Source: Phallusia fumigata (lineage: Eukaryota; Chordata; Ascidiacea; Phlebobranchia; Ascidiidae). From it: DNA of 64,000 nt. Within the stretch, counting starts at the first letter, position 1. Every line of letters begins with the position of its first letter. Location: NCBI GenBank assembly GCA_008931825.1, contig QXVZ01029267.1, forward strand, positions 1-64,000. The letters are read 5' to 3'. Under the pieces are notes generated by a model, which saw nothing but the letters and a program-made list of their open reading frames with translations, did not search any database and was not told the DNA's origin. Positions 37,936-53,785 of the stretch are shown here, piece by piece. Both the position numbers and the translations under genes were made by a program.

Positions 37936-38184
37936 TCAACATAAGTGAAGTAAAGGAAGTCTGATGTCATTTGTCACCAATGATCTTTTAAGGATAAAAC
38001 ATCTCCCAAAAAAACATGCGGCAATATTTTTCTACAACCAAATAGATCCCATCAATTTTATTGTGGAGAAAATGCAAACGTGTAAAAAGTGATCAAGAAA
38101 CTTGAATTTTAAACCAGAAAACAAAATAGTTTTCCACCCTACAAGTTGGTGTTGAGGATAAAACAACAGTCCCAGCCTATCAAA
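37936..38184 (-). other. 3' region of Tyr-rich gene 1, homologous to 40470-40724
   Basis: This block and 40470-40724 are nearly identical. On the minus strand each contains AATAAA (complement of 38057-38062 and 40594-40599). They lie 3' of the two Tyr-rich genes and are best read as their 3' untranslated ends or trailers. The spacing of about 2.5 kb matches the spacing of the coding exons, so a whole gene unit was duplicated. Confidence 0.6.
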
Positions 38185-38185
38185 N

Positions 38186-38418
38186 TAGTAGTAAGCCTTG
38201 GCAGCATCGTAGTAGTATGGCTTCTCGGAGTCATAGTAGTAAGATTTGTCGTAGTAGTAAGCCTTGGCAGCATCGTAGTAGTATGGCTTCTCGGAGTCAT
38301 AGTAGTAAGACTTGTCGTAGTAGTAACCAAATGGCTTTTGGTTATCGTAGTAATACGATTGACTCTGACATTGGGCGACAATAGCCAAAAGAACGGAAAG
38401 CATGAGAAGTTGGTTCAT
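38186..38418 (-). CDS. Secreted tyrosine-rich YYYD-repeat protein, gene 1 (3' end in a gap)
   Basis: The coding exon starts with ATG at 38416-38418, directly after an acceptor (ttttatag). Residues 1 to about 19 (MNQLLMLSVLLAIVAQ...) are a signal peptide. The rest is built of YYYD blocks separated by NQKPFG, KS, SEKP and AAKA spacers: seven complete blocks and a partial eighth before the n at 38185. A non-coding first exon (from 38610, donor AAG/GTAAGTCG) and a TATA box (38667-38675) precede it. Nearly all non-Tyr residues are D, E, K, S, A or P. I recognise no family. The composition suggests a secreted substrate for tyrosine hydroxylation or oxidation; see findings. Copies of the DNA repeat may have caused the assembly break. 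Confidence 0.8.
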
Positions 38419-38666
38419 CTATAAAACAAACGTATGGTGAATTAGGGTTTCTAAATCTCTTAGCAATAACAGAAAAAGTTGTCAAGTTCCAACTTATTTT
38501 GAACGGTTTAATTTAGCAAGATTTACTATGTGGTAAATGGTTATCAATCATTAAAGAAAAAACAACCAACAAAACCACCAAACCACAGAAACATTGAAAA
38601 TCGACTTACCTTGATTGCTTCACTTGTTTCACTCGTGATGAGTGAATGTTTGGTCCGGTTTGCGCA

Positions 38667-38675
38667 TTTTTATAG
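38667..38675 (-). promoter_or_regulatory. TATA box of Tyr-rich gene 1
   Basis: CTATAAAAA on the minus strand, about 57 bases upstream of the 5' untranslated exon donor. The same arrangement, CTATAAAAG at 41268-41276, precedes gene 2. Confidence 0.7.
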
Positions 38676-38709
38676 AGATTTTTAATTGAATAAAGATAGG
38701 ATTTCTCGT

Positions 38710-39243
38710 CATGGATTTCCACAGTTTTCTGGCTATTTTACTGTCATGAAAACATGGAAATCCAGTCAATTGGCCAAAATGTCTTACTGTTCTTTTCGCA
38801 GAAAATTTGCACGTTTTGAGCGTTGCGATGCACGAGACATTTAAAAATATGTCATACTGACTCGTTTGCTCCTGAATACTCGAAGCTTGTCCGTTTTTAT
38901 TAATCGTATTAAATTTATTTGTTATTAATTTTACTAAAACAATTCTTTTTAGTTGCGGAATAGCGACATAAAAAAATTGGTGTGGTTTTCTTATAAACCT
39001 CCTTAGTTATGTCAACGTATGAAAAGTGAAACGACGTACGTTTCCACGATTTATTTACATTAACCAATGCAAAGAATTTTCACAAAACTGCAAAGTCATA
39101 CAAACACGGAAATCCACCCGATGCAAAGTTAAGCGATGCGTGATTTTCCTGGATAAAGCGGTGTTGAATAAACAATTTGGAACTGCAGTTATATGTGGAG
39201 AAATAGTTCTGATAAATTCAAAGTTATAAAAACATGGAAATCC
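38710..39243. promoter_or_regulatory. Repeated CATGGAAATCC motif upstream of Tyr-rich gene 1
   Basis: The 11-mer CATGGAAATCC occurs at 38753-38763 and 39233-39243, with a one-base variant at 39105-39115 (CACGGAAATCC) and an inverted form ending 38721. The core GGAAATCC resembles a Rel/NF-kB half-type site, but this is inference. Confidence 0.5.
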
Positions 39244-40832
39244 GCCCCATTAGTGACTTCCAACACCTCTTGATCTGTTTGGTAGAATTTCATTGCGAAA
39301 CCTGTTTTGCCGTCTGTCCTTGCATGAAATCGTTTCTGTGATTTTACGATTTAAAACGTCAGTATACCGGCAACTTTATTGTATCAGAAAATAGTTTATT
39401 GAGGATAAACCCAAAATCTTGACTGTTTAAAGCGGATTCAGAGCTGGTTAACTGTTGCATTAAAACAATTTTAGCACTTTTTAAATACCTTTGCAACAAG
39501 TGAGCGATCGCAAACAGTTTTAACGGCGTTTTAAGACCGTCTCAACAAAAATGTAACCCATAAAAATCTCTACTGTGACACCATAACTTTCAATATGACG
39601 TCATCTGCAAAATCGGGGTTGCTTATAAAATAAGGATTTAAATTTCCAACTGAACTTGACCAAATATTACTGCGTCCTGTATGTTATAGAGTATCTGCGT
39701 TTAAGTTTATTCCGAGTATCACAGTGGTTGTTAACCTGGGTTCCATGGGGACGTTTATTTGGGCTTGACGAATGTCCTCTGATTTCCAAACACCAACCAA
39801 ACGTGTTTGTCTCAAAAAAGTTCGTAAATTGGGATAGCCATTGGAAGGCACCTGTACCCATTGATTTTATCCACTATTGTGATGCAACAATGAACATTGG
39901 GCGCAGTAATTTTCTTGATATTGCCGTTTACAGCTTACAAAACTATTTAATGTCGAGATAAAAAAAAAGAAGACACATCAAGCTGCTATAACGTCGTCAA
40001 ATCTCAACTGTGTTTGGTTAATTTCGTTTCAGTTCTTATTCCGTTTTGTTTCAAACCAATTCGTCTTTAACGCAATTAATATACTTTTCGAAAATAAACA
40101 AATCATTTCAAAACTAGGTCGATAATCAGTCTGTCTAGCTTTTATAACTGTATGCAGTGAGTTCAATAGTTATTTACAGCGCCTGCTGACTTTTTGCAGT
40201 CAATATTTTGGTCTTATAAACGCACTTGAAAATGGCAGATGAAATAAATACTTATATGTGGTATTACTGGATGCGCTGTGCGTGTCAACACTCAATAGAA
40301 ACAACGAATATGCGATACTTATTGTTCTTGAAATGTAGCCTGATACCAGCTGACTACACTTACATCCAATGTTTCATTCCTGAATGTATGCCTTGTTATT
40401 TTCTGACACCTTCAAAGCGAATTTTATCCTACGGCAAGTTAAAAATAAACAATTTTGTTGATGTTTAGGCTACCAACATAAGTGAAGTAAAGGAAGTCTG
40501 ATGTCATTTGTCACCAATGATCTTTTAAGGATAAAACATCTCCCGAAAAAACATACGGCAATATTTTTCTACAACCAAATAGATTCCATCAATTTTATTG
40601 TGGAGAAAATGCAAACGTGTAAAAAGTGATCAAGAAAACTTGAATTTTAAACCAGAAAACAGAATAGTTTTCCACCCTACAAGTTGGTGTTGAGGATAAA
40701 ACAACAGTCCCAGCCTATCAAAACATGACATCGTTGCAGTAATTAACAGTAAAGCAACTTTACTGTTTGTCCATCAGTTTTTCTGTCAATGTGCCGATTT
40801 CCACTTATTACCTATTATCTCCTTGGTGTTAC

Positions 40833-40882
40833 NNNNNNNNNNNNNNNNNNNNNNNNNNNNNNNNNNNNNNNNNNNNNNNNNN
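40833..40882. other. Sequencing gap of 50 N
   Basis: The run of N truncates Tyr-rich gene 2 inside its repeat. Its length is probably a placeholder. Confidence 0.95.
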
Positions 40883-41051
40883 CAGCGTCGTAGTAGTATG
40901 GCTTCTCGGAGTCATAGTAGTAAGATTTGTCGTAGTAGTAAGCCTTGGCAGCATCATAGTAGTATGGCTTCTGGTTATCGTAGTAATACGATTTACCCTG
41001 ACATTGGGCGGCAATAGCCAGAAGAACGGAAAGCATGAGAAGTTGGTTCAT
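40883..41051 (-). CDS. Secreted tyrosine-rich YYYD-repeat protein, gene 2 (3' end in a gap)
   Basis: A tandem paralog of the gene at 38186-38418. ATG at 41049-41051 follows the same kind of acceptor. The signal peptide differs slightly (LLAIAAQCQGKS). Five YYYD blocks are visible before the run of N, with spacers NQKP, AAKA, KS and SEKP; the PFG-containing spacer of gene 1 is shortened here. A 5' untranslated exon starts at 41211 and a TATA box lies at 41268-41276. The flanking DNA is clearly diverged from gene 1, so these are two genes and not two haplotypes. Confidence 0.8.
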
Positions 41052-41267
41052 CTGTAAGATAAATGTATGGTGAATAAGGGGGTTTAGAAATTTCAGCAAT
41101 AACAAGAAGAAATGTCTCAACTGACTGGTTTAATTTGGCAAGATGCATTATATAGATTAATCATTAAAAAAACAACTACCAAACTACAGAAACAGTGTAA
41201 ATCGACTTACCTTGATTGCTTCACTTGTTTCACTCGTGATGAGTGAATGTTTGGTTCGGTTTGCGCA

Positions 41268-41276
41268 CTTTTATAG
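41268..41276 (-). promoter_or_regulatory. TATA box of Tyr-rich gene 2
   Basis: CTATAAAAG on the minus strand, in the same position relative to the untranslated exon donor as in gene 1. Confidence 0.7.
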
Positions 41277-41353
41277 AGATTTTTGATTGAATAAAGACAG
41301 GATTTGTCGCCTTGAATGTTCGCATGATTCTGGCAATTTTTCTGTCATGAAAA

Positions 41354-41880
41354 CATGGAAATCCATTCGGTTTTCAGAAATTATTTGCTCGTTTTTTCGC
41401 AGAAATTTTACGTGTTTAGAGCGTTGCGATGCACGCAGCAATTAGAAATATGGAATCAAAGTTCGTTGTTTTAATAATACTAAAAGCCTATTCGCTTTTA
41501 TTGAGTTTTTTATGTTTGAAGTCTTCAGAATCAAATCAAATAAACTGTAATTACCTTTGATAAAACATTTTAATCGCTAACTATTTCCATTTGCAGAATG
41601 GCGACATAAAAATAGTTTAGTTTTCTTGTAAAGCTCCTTAGTTATGCAAAAGTGTTAAAAAGGAAAACATTAAACGTTTTGACAATTTATTTGCAATAAC
41701 CACTGCAAAGAATTTTCGAATAACTGCAAAGTCATACAAACATGGAAATCCGCCCTTTCCAAAGTTTAGCGCTGCGTGATTTTCCTGGATAAAGCATTAT
41801 TGGATAAACAATTCTGAACAGCAACTTAGAAGTGGTAAATTGGTTCTGATGAATTTAAAGTTCTATCAACATGGAAATCC
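41354..41880. promoter_or_regulatory. Repeated CATGGAAATCC motif upstream of Tyr-rich gene 2
   Basis: Three exact copies, 41354-41364, 41741-41751 and 41870-41880, correspond one for one to the sites at 38753, 39105 and 39233 in the duplicated unit. The sites are better kept than some of the DNA around them. Confidence 0.5.
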
Positions 41881-43570
41881 GCCTCATTATCAACTTCCAC
41901 CAGCTCTTGATTTCCAAAAAATATAGTAGAATTTCATTGCGAAACTTGTTTTGCTGCCTCTGCTGCCATTTGTGCAATGATTATAGTATTTCATTGGTTT
42001 CTGTGCTTTTATGATTTTAAAACGACAATGTACCTGTATTTTTTATTATATCGGAGAGTTAAGTCATAGCAACAAGCTAGCGGTTAGAATTTAGGTTGTT
42101 TACAGAATAAAGATTTAAATTTCCACCTCCACTTATCCCAAGTTTGAGCGCAATCACCGCGCCTTGTAGACTGTAAAAGTGTCATCAAGTATTTTCCAAA
42201 GACCCTCATAAATGTCGTAACATGTAGGCGGTCGATCTTTTTGTATTCTTGTCATAAACATAAACAAATCATGATTGGGGCAGAGTCGGCAACTACGCTA
42301 ATTACTAACTTTTAAACGCGTACAATGCAGTGAATTTTTTAGTTCATCTTTTCTGTCAATATTTTGGTCCAATAAATACATTTATTGATGCCACCAATCT
42401 AGATTTTCCACGCAAAAATATGCGAGTGATTTTGAAAATCTATCCTTATTTCCATGTTTATTTGATAATTAATTTTCTGCGGTTGTTTTGATCAAAAATC
42501 GTCTTGCTTTAATGTTTGATTATTACGAGGAAATTTAACCCACAGCCAATATATGCTAATTTTGTAGAAAATGTTGCTTTTACTAAAAAAGACAATGCCT
42601 GTTTAATAATTAAAATTATGTGTCTGAAAATGAAAAATTATTTACACGCTTCTTTTATAGACATAACGGATCGTCTTAACTGTAGTTGCAATTGTTTCTG
42701 ATGCAACAGGTTGGTTTGTCATAGAGAACACATCTGAGATGCTTGTAATATTTCATGTTTAGATTTTAAGCGTCCATACTCTACTTCAATTATGATTCTG
42801 TTACCAGACTTTTGCTTATGTGTCTAAGTTTGCTATAACTTTGAACATGTTACACGAAATATGTACTTCCCAAACCAAGTTACCGTAAAGACTTTCACCC
42901 TAAATAGAAAACTAAAGTATAAATTCTGGCTTTATAATGTCGTTAAACAAAATTGCTGTAACATAAGGATATAAGGGTCGGTTTTGTTTGTTTTTGTGAG
43001 CAAAATTACCAGCTGCCAAAAAGTCAGGCAGTTTGTTTTCAAACTTTTTATGTACAAACACAATAAAAAACTCAAAAAAACATAACGCAGTGCAAACAAG
43101 TGTTCATAAAAATAAAAAATAAAAGTTTAGTAGTTTTAGATTAAAAACATATTCATTCATAAGGTGTTTCCAATAACCACTTAAATTGAAAGGAAAACAA
43201 GTTTGAGGCCTTACTTAAGAGGGTATTTTGGCCTGTACTTCATTTGGGCCACTATGTCTAAAACTGCGTGTCTGAATGGTGCATTCGCAATTGTACATAC
43301 ACATTCTTGGTGCATACTGTTGAACGTTAATGATTTTCGGGTGAGGTTTGCTGCACAGGTATTATACATTGACGCAAGCATTCCATGGTTAAATGCTTTT
43401 TCCTTGTTGCAGGACTTATCGGACACATTTGGTATTTCGTCCAACATTTTTTTAATAATTAAATGCATCACAATGGTGCATACCGCATGGGCACCGAGCG
43501 GACCCGCAGTTTTAGACAGCACCAGTCGTTTAAATCCCAAGAAACATCGTTGATAAAACCCTCGACGCCA
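41881..43570. other. Intergenic stretch and 3' flank of the SLC38 gene
   Basis: No spliced gene was found. Between 43203 and 43553 both strands stay open for more than 105 codons. The minus-strand reading lies just 3' of the SLC38 stop and lacks an ATG at its start. I treat it as untranslated sequence, with doubt. Confidence 0.4.
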
Positions 43571-48684
<5,114 letters not shown>

Positions 48685-49194
48685 TTTTAACCAAGTTTTA
48701 AACAATTTACTGAAAAAGACCACAAGTCTGTAAAACGACTTGAAACGACTGATGTGCCGAGTCAAACAAAACTACTGAGCCTTTTCGGCTGCTGGAACAT
48801 CTGGTTTAAAAGGTCTGCGACTGATTGGCTGAATACTTTCACGCCCTATGAGGTTGGGCTCACCTTTGGACAGATTTCGGTTGTCCTTTCGAGCACAGTC
48901 ATGTAACCAATAAGCGTTTGTGGCGCACACACGCCCATATCGGAACACAATACAACAAAGGGTATCAAATTGACGTGTATTTTCGACACTGATAGTGCGT
49001 TGATTTAGACCTGATTGGCGTATTGCACCGACATAATCATTTGAAAACAATTATTTAAACAAACATCTACACAACACAACAAATTTTTTTGGGTAGACAC
49101 GTAAGACTTGGTTTGAATTCCACGATTCGAATTCCAACAAACTCTGAACGTCAAACGCCAGAATGCCTCGTAACATAGCTTAAAATTCGAATTT

Positions 49195-49422
49195 TTATTT
49201 CACCATTTCAAATTTAGTGGGCTTTTTGTGGTAACAAAGATTTGCTGCAGTCATACCAGGATTTATCGTCCCCATTTTGTTGTATTTCTCGTTGATTTTA
49301 GCATTTGATATCAACAATGGTGTTCGGATGCCGTAGCTCTGTGTTGCTTGCATGGCGATAATTGGTAATTTCGGTGAAAACATTGAAATGGAAATTGCCG
49401 CTGAACTCCCAATGTCATTCAT
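49195..49422 (-). CDS. Possible coding region or terminal exon, up to 75 residues, unidentified
   Basis: The minus-strand frame from ATG at 49420-49422 reads MNDIGSSAAISISMF, then PKLPIIAMQATQSYGIRTPL, and ends FEMVK with a stop that overlaps an AATAAA signal. The residue composition and the tight 3' end look like real coding sequence. I found no upstream acceptor and do not recognise the family; it could be a retrocopy. Confidence 0.3.
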   Translation of the reverse strand: MNDIGSSAAISISMFSPKLPIIAMQATQSYGIRTPLLISNAKINEKYNKMGTINPGMTAANLCYHKKPTKFEMVK

Positions 49423-49916
49423 GACCACAACTTGACTTGAGAGTGTATTTGGCTAACAAGTGTTGCAACCATTAGTCCAAATCAGTGTGTGGTACTTTTT
49501 AGCTGTGGTGGTAAGGTGAAAAGTTTTCAAAGATTTGGGACTTATCAAAACGCCCAATATCATTTTCTAAATCTTGTTAGCGCGTAAACCAAATATGGTT
49601 CTAAATATGCCGCGTTTTTCATTTTTATCCTTTAGTCCAATTAGTTTGACAAGTGCCGTTGTCATCAGATTTCCCCCCATAAATGCCTTTTCTTGCTATG
49701 GTATCAGCAAAGGCGCAACATTGCCATTAAAACATATGCAAGTGAAAGTTTTTTGCGCCAAACTCACCCTCCGATGTGAGCCCTCGCCACATAACGCCTT
49801 ATAATTACGGTGTAGCTGCAGCGCGTACAATCTTGATCAACCAATTGTGCCCTTTACTTTTTTGCGTTCCATAACGGTTTTTATACGTTGCGCAGCTATT
49901 TCCGGCTTGGTGATTG

Positions 49917-49980
49917 TTTTAGTGCAATTGTATCGCTACGATTTCTTTCATCAAGCGAAATAAACTCAACTCAACTCATA
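49917..49980 (+). repeat. Dispersed 3' tail module ending in (TCAAC)n
   Basis: The module reads ttttagtgcaattg, then atttctttcatcaagcgaaa, then taaactcaactcaactca. A close match lies inverted at 33030-33095 (with its haplotype duplicate near 33690-33755). A pentanucleotide tail on a conserved module is typical of the 3' end of a SINE or LINE. No 5' part was identified. Confidence 0.5.
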
Positions 49981-51080
49981 TATTTGCAGTGGCAACCGTT
50001 ACAACTTTTGTTAAGCGCCAGGTGTCGCAACTCGCAAGTGGATCGTCTTAAATTGTATCAATTTTTGTCGGGTGGTATTTAAACGCTTATGGCCAACAGT
50101 TCGACGATTTGAGCAAGGTTTTGTTTGCACTAGCGCACAAAGTTAGTGTAAAATCTGTTGTTATTAAATCCTTGGTTTTCTACCATCAACGCTCAGATAT
50201 AGCAGAATTTTTCAAAACAAGCGGTCGTTGTTAGTCCTTAGTAAGGATTTAAACGAATCTAGGTGGATAATTGGGTAAAATGACAACTATAGTTTGACGT
50301 CGAACCCAACTTCTAGTGGTAAAACGACTTTATGCGTAAGGGACTTTTTTGTATTTAATATTTAAAAACATAATTTTTACGTGTTTGTTGATAAAATTAA
50401 AAGCAATTTCTGAGCTGTCAAAAACGTATTTTATTCATAACATAGTATTTCTTTTACATTTTTGTGTTTGTATCTACTGAAGGACATTCTAGAATGTTCG
50501 GGTGACAAGAAGGAGTAGTTTGATTTCAATTATAACACAAGTTGCACCACAACGTAAAATTCTACAATTGCTAAAAACATTAGAAACAATTTCTCAAGGA
50601 TATGTGACAGCAATAGGTTTTTTTAACGCCAAAAAGGTTTAAAGGAGCAATGCTGTTGTGAAATAGTGATTTGCGATGTATCCTGTCTCAATAGATCAAT
50701 GTAATAAAGTCATTAGTAATCTATATTTAAACGCTTTATCCATGCATTCATTGTGTGACACAGCAAATCAGTTTTTGTGATGTTAATTTAACATGATAGA
50801 AACGCGCATCTGAACACGAGGCTGCAAAACTAATCTAACTTCACCGCTAAGGATTGTGTTGTTCCTTTTTCGCGTGGTTTCCTTTTAATGCGGTGAACTG
50901 GTGGTTCCTCATTTTCGCCTACGTCTTCCGAGGTAACCGTATTGTTTGTGAAAGACTTGAACTGGAGGGATTTACTGACTGTTGTTGCAGAATCAATTGT
51001 TTCATATCGCCGGGAATTGTTTTCAGTGTAAATATGTGCTAAGTTTAGCGTTTACCGTTTTTGAACGCTACAGCCCAGAA

Positions 51081-51269
51081 TTATTGGTCGGCATAAATGC
51101 CGTATCGTAAGGGCAGTCGATTTTTATCGGAATCAGGTTGAGTTTGATTGGTGTGGCCTTGAAAGTCATTAAAATGATGGTCAAGTTGTGAACTAAAAAT
51201 GTTCTCTGGAGTTCCCATTATGATCGATTGCTGCCACCTGCTTGTCCACTTCGCGTTGTTCAGTGTCAT
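51081..51269 (-). CDS. Possible coding region, 62 residues, unidentified
   Basis: The minus-strand frame from ATG at 51267-51269 reads MTLNNAKWTSRWQQSIIMG and ends RLPLRYGIYADQ and stop. The composition is protein-like, but there is no homology I can name, no polyadenylation signal nearby and no splice partner. It may be a chance open frame. Confidence 0.2.
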   Translation of the reverse strand: MTLNNAKWTSRWQQSIIMGTPENIFSSQLDHHFNDFQGHTNQTQPDSDKNRLPLRYGIYADQ

Positions 51270-52611
51270 ATTACGTTTTGGTTTGTTAATTGTAACGGAA
51301 AAACATGTTAGTGGAACCAAAGACGTTAAGGTCCTTTGTGCCACTGTGTTGGGCGTATGCTTGATCTGTGGCTAAAGCAATAACTGACAATAGGCTTGAA
51401 ACATTCGATTGTTATTTTTGTGTACTGAGATCTCAAGGACATTGACAAAGACCGCATTTATTGTGACACACTAGTCAGAACCGAGCAGGTTTAGAGGTTA
51501 AATTGTTCACAGCTAAAACGTTCCCGAACCGCTTGATAAAAACATGGCAAACAAAAACTAAATCGCATGCTTCACAACAATTTGTTTAACTCACACCGTT
51601 ATTAAACAAAAAATACAACATACTATGGAGAGAGTTTCGTAACGCAAGGTAAAACGTTTTGCGGTAAAATCGGAAGTAAAAATTTCTTGTTTGACTTCGG
51701 ATTGTTTAGACCAGAGGTGCACAAACTTTTCGCTATTGCCAGGCGCATCATAGACCGCATCATAAACAGCCCTCCGGTGAATCCAAGTTATTTTTTAGTT
51801 ATAACACAATCCAAAGAAATCGGTTCAATTTACTCAGTAGTGTAATTAAATGCTGTTCCTTCTTTTACTTGCTTCCTTTTTTACTTTTATCCTGTCATCT
51901 ACCATTCACCAATGTACGGCCGCCATTACATATACGTTAATATACATGTGCGCGGCCTCAAAATACGATATGCTCAGGTCACATATATTGCGTCAGAAAA
52001 AATTCGAGCTCCTCGTTTGTGATTTTTCTCGTTAATCTTTAACCCGCGGACCTTTCTCTTTAAGTTAACAATGACTGGTATCGTATAAGCTTCCAATAGA
52101 ATCAGGTTGAACGCGTTGAAAATTACATCTGTGAAAATAGAAAATCCTATTTGGTATTAGTATGAAACCATTTCTGTCGGTAAATTAATTTGACCCTTGC
52201 CGTATTTCCGGCAGAGATTGTATAATAAGGTTTTCGTGTCTTCCCCTGTGGTTGAGCTTAAATTGCATCGTAGATGATTCTCGGTTTTATTGTTCGAAAG
52301 CCAAATTTAGCAACCAGCTTGTTTTTACAGCGAGTGTGTCGCATCCTTATAGTATGTGCTGCTCTCAGCTTTGTCTGGACCGAGGTACGCAAGATAAGAT
52401 GAATCGAAATGCCCGTGTGCAAAAATTTGATTTTTAATAATAACAAGAAATTGTTGCAATGTGCCTTAGAAGGGAAGGCAAAAGGCAGGAAAAGGTTTCT
52501 GAGATCAACAGTTTATGTTAAAATTTCTAAAAGCCTTCGTTAAAAAATTTTCCACGTTGCAAAATCACTTTTGTGTCGTCGATCAGTACATTGTGCTTAC
52601 AATGCGTACTA

Positions 52612-52680
52612 ATTGAGCTCGGAAGCGGGGGTATGTTTTTATGTTTCCCATAAAAACAATCCCCCACTTCGAAGCTTAAT
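52612..52680. other. 69-nt imperfect hairpin, copy A
   Basis: Two arms of 32 bases flank a loop tttcc and match at about 26 positions, beginning attgagct and ending agcttaat. The second haplotype has the corresponding hairpin at 52999-53067. The size is like a pre-microRNA, but a palindromic repeat relic is equally possible. Confidence 0.45.
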
Positions 52681-52998
52681 TTAAACACGGAAATGGGTTT
52701 GATGGAGGATCGANACAGCGAGTGTGTCGCATCCTTATAGTATGTACTGCTCTCAGCTTTGTCTGGACCAAGGTAGGCAAGATAAGATGCATCGAAATGC
52801 CCGTGTGCAAACCTTTTATTTTTAATGATAACAAGAAAATGTTGCAATGTACCTCAGAAGGGAAGGCAAAAGGCAGGAAAAGGTTTCTGGGAATAATAGT
52901 TTATGTTAAAATTTCTAAAAGCCTACGTAAAAAATTTTCCACGTTGCAAAAGCACTTTTGTGTCGTCGATCAGTACATTGTGCTTACAATGCGTACTA

Positions 52999-53067
52999 AT
53001 TGAGCTCGGAAGCGAGGATATGTTTTTATGTTTCCCATAAAAACAATCCTCTACTTCCAAGCTTAAT
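52999..53067. other. 69-nt imperfect hairpin, copy B
   Basis: This is the allelic counterpart of 52612-52680. Four differences fall in the G-rich/C-rich part of the two arms, two G to A on the left and two C to T on the right, and the fold can be kept with a one-base shift. Confidence 0.45.
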
Positions 53068-53785
53068 TTAAACACGGAAATGGGTTTGATGGAGGATCGG
53101 CAGCAGGGTCAACTCAACTAAGTTTAGTCACAGATTTCTTGTCCCTTTTAAACATCTGTCACTGGTATGCCAATGCTACAAAATCATTGGTGTCATTTGA
53201 ATGCCCATTGTTTTAGGAAGTTTAGGAATCGAATTTGGTACAATAAAAAATATTGATCGGATATATGTTCGTTGCAGAAATCAAATTTTTACACTTGTCA
53301 AAAGAAATGCGGTATTTATTCAATTTTACATGTGTTATATTTTTAGTTACGGTTATGTTAGAAATCACCTATGGGAAAATTTAACTTAGTTAGAAAGTCA
53401 ATAGCAGGATATGATTCAGATAATTATAACGGAGGTCCCTAAAGTAAACAGCGGAGAGTGTGTAAAAAACTATTATTCACTTGCAAAGTGAAGTGATTAC
53501 GTGATTCGGCCTGATATCGATAAATGAGATAAATGATATAGGTGTCTTTTTTTAGCACTGTACGATCGTAGCCTCGCATTGATGTTTTTAAAACCACGGT
53601 TAAATCAGACACGTAACACACTAACATTAAAATTGCAAAACTTAGGAAGATAACGTACAGGAAATGCGTATGTAACAATGTTTAACTTACGGTTTTATAG
53701 TTATAACATTTTTTGTATACAGCCTATAGTGCCTGTTACCTTGGAACTTTTTGTGCAACTGTAAATTTTGAAGTTAAAATAAGAA

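Larger units (their letters stand above)
52328..53100. repeat. Assembly duplication around the junction at 52714
   Basis: 52328-52713 and 52715-53100 are the same stretch with scattered differences. One copy carries in-frame stops where the other is open, so the 93-codon frame at 52722-53003 is unlikely to be a gene. Confidence 0.85.
48685..53785. other. Long intergenic stretch with two possible minus-strand coding pieces
   Basis: Between the SLC38 start and NLR gene 2 I see no well-supported gene. It holds open frames at 49195-49422 and 51081-51269, a repeat tail at 49917-49980 and a duplicated hairpin near 52.6 and 53.0 kb, listed separately. Confidence 0.4.

Noticed and set aside
38146-38424. 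Plus-strand valine-rich open frame
   Set aside because: It is the antisense reading of the YYYD repeat; the signal peptide, acceptor and TATA box all support the minus strand.
39656-39961. Plus-strand 101-codon frame upstream of Tyr-rich gene 1
   Set aside because: Starts at TTG, and the corresponding region of the duplicated unit does not keep it open as far as I can see.
48772-49050. Minus-strand 92-codon frame upstream of SLC38
   Set aside because: No ATG at its start and no recognisable motif; probably chance in the promoter region.
52722-53003. Plus-strand open frame of 93 codons
   Set aside because: The other haplotype of the same stretch has in-frame stops, and there is no splice or homology support.
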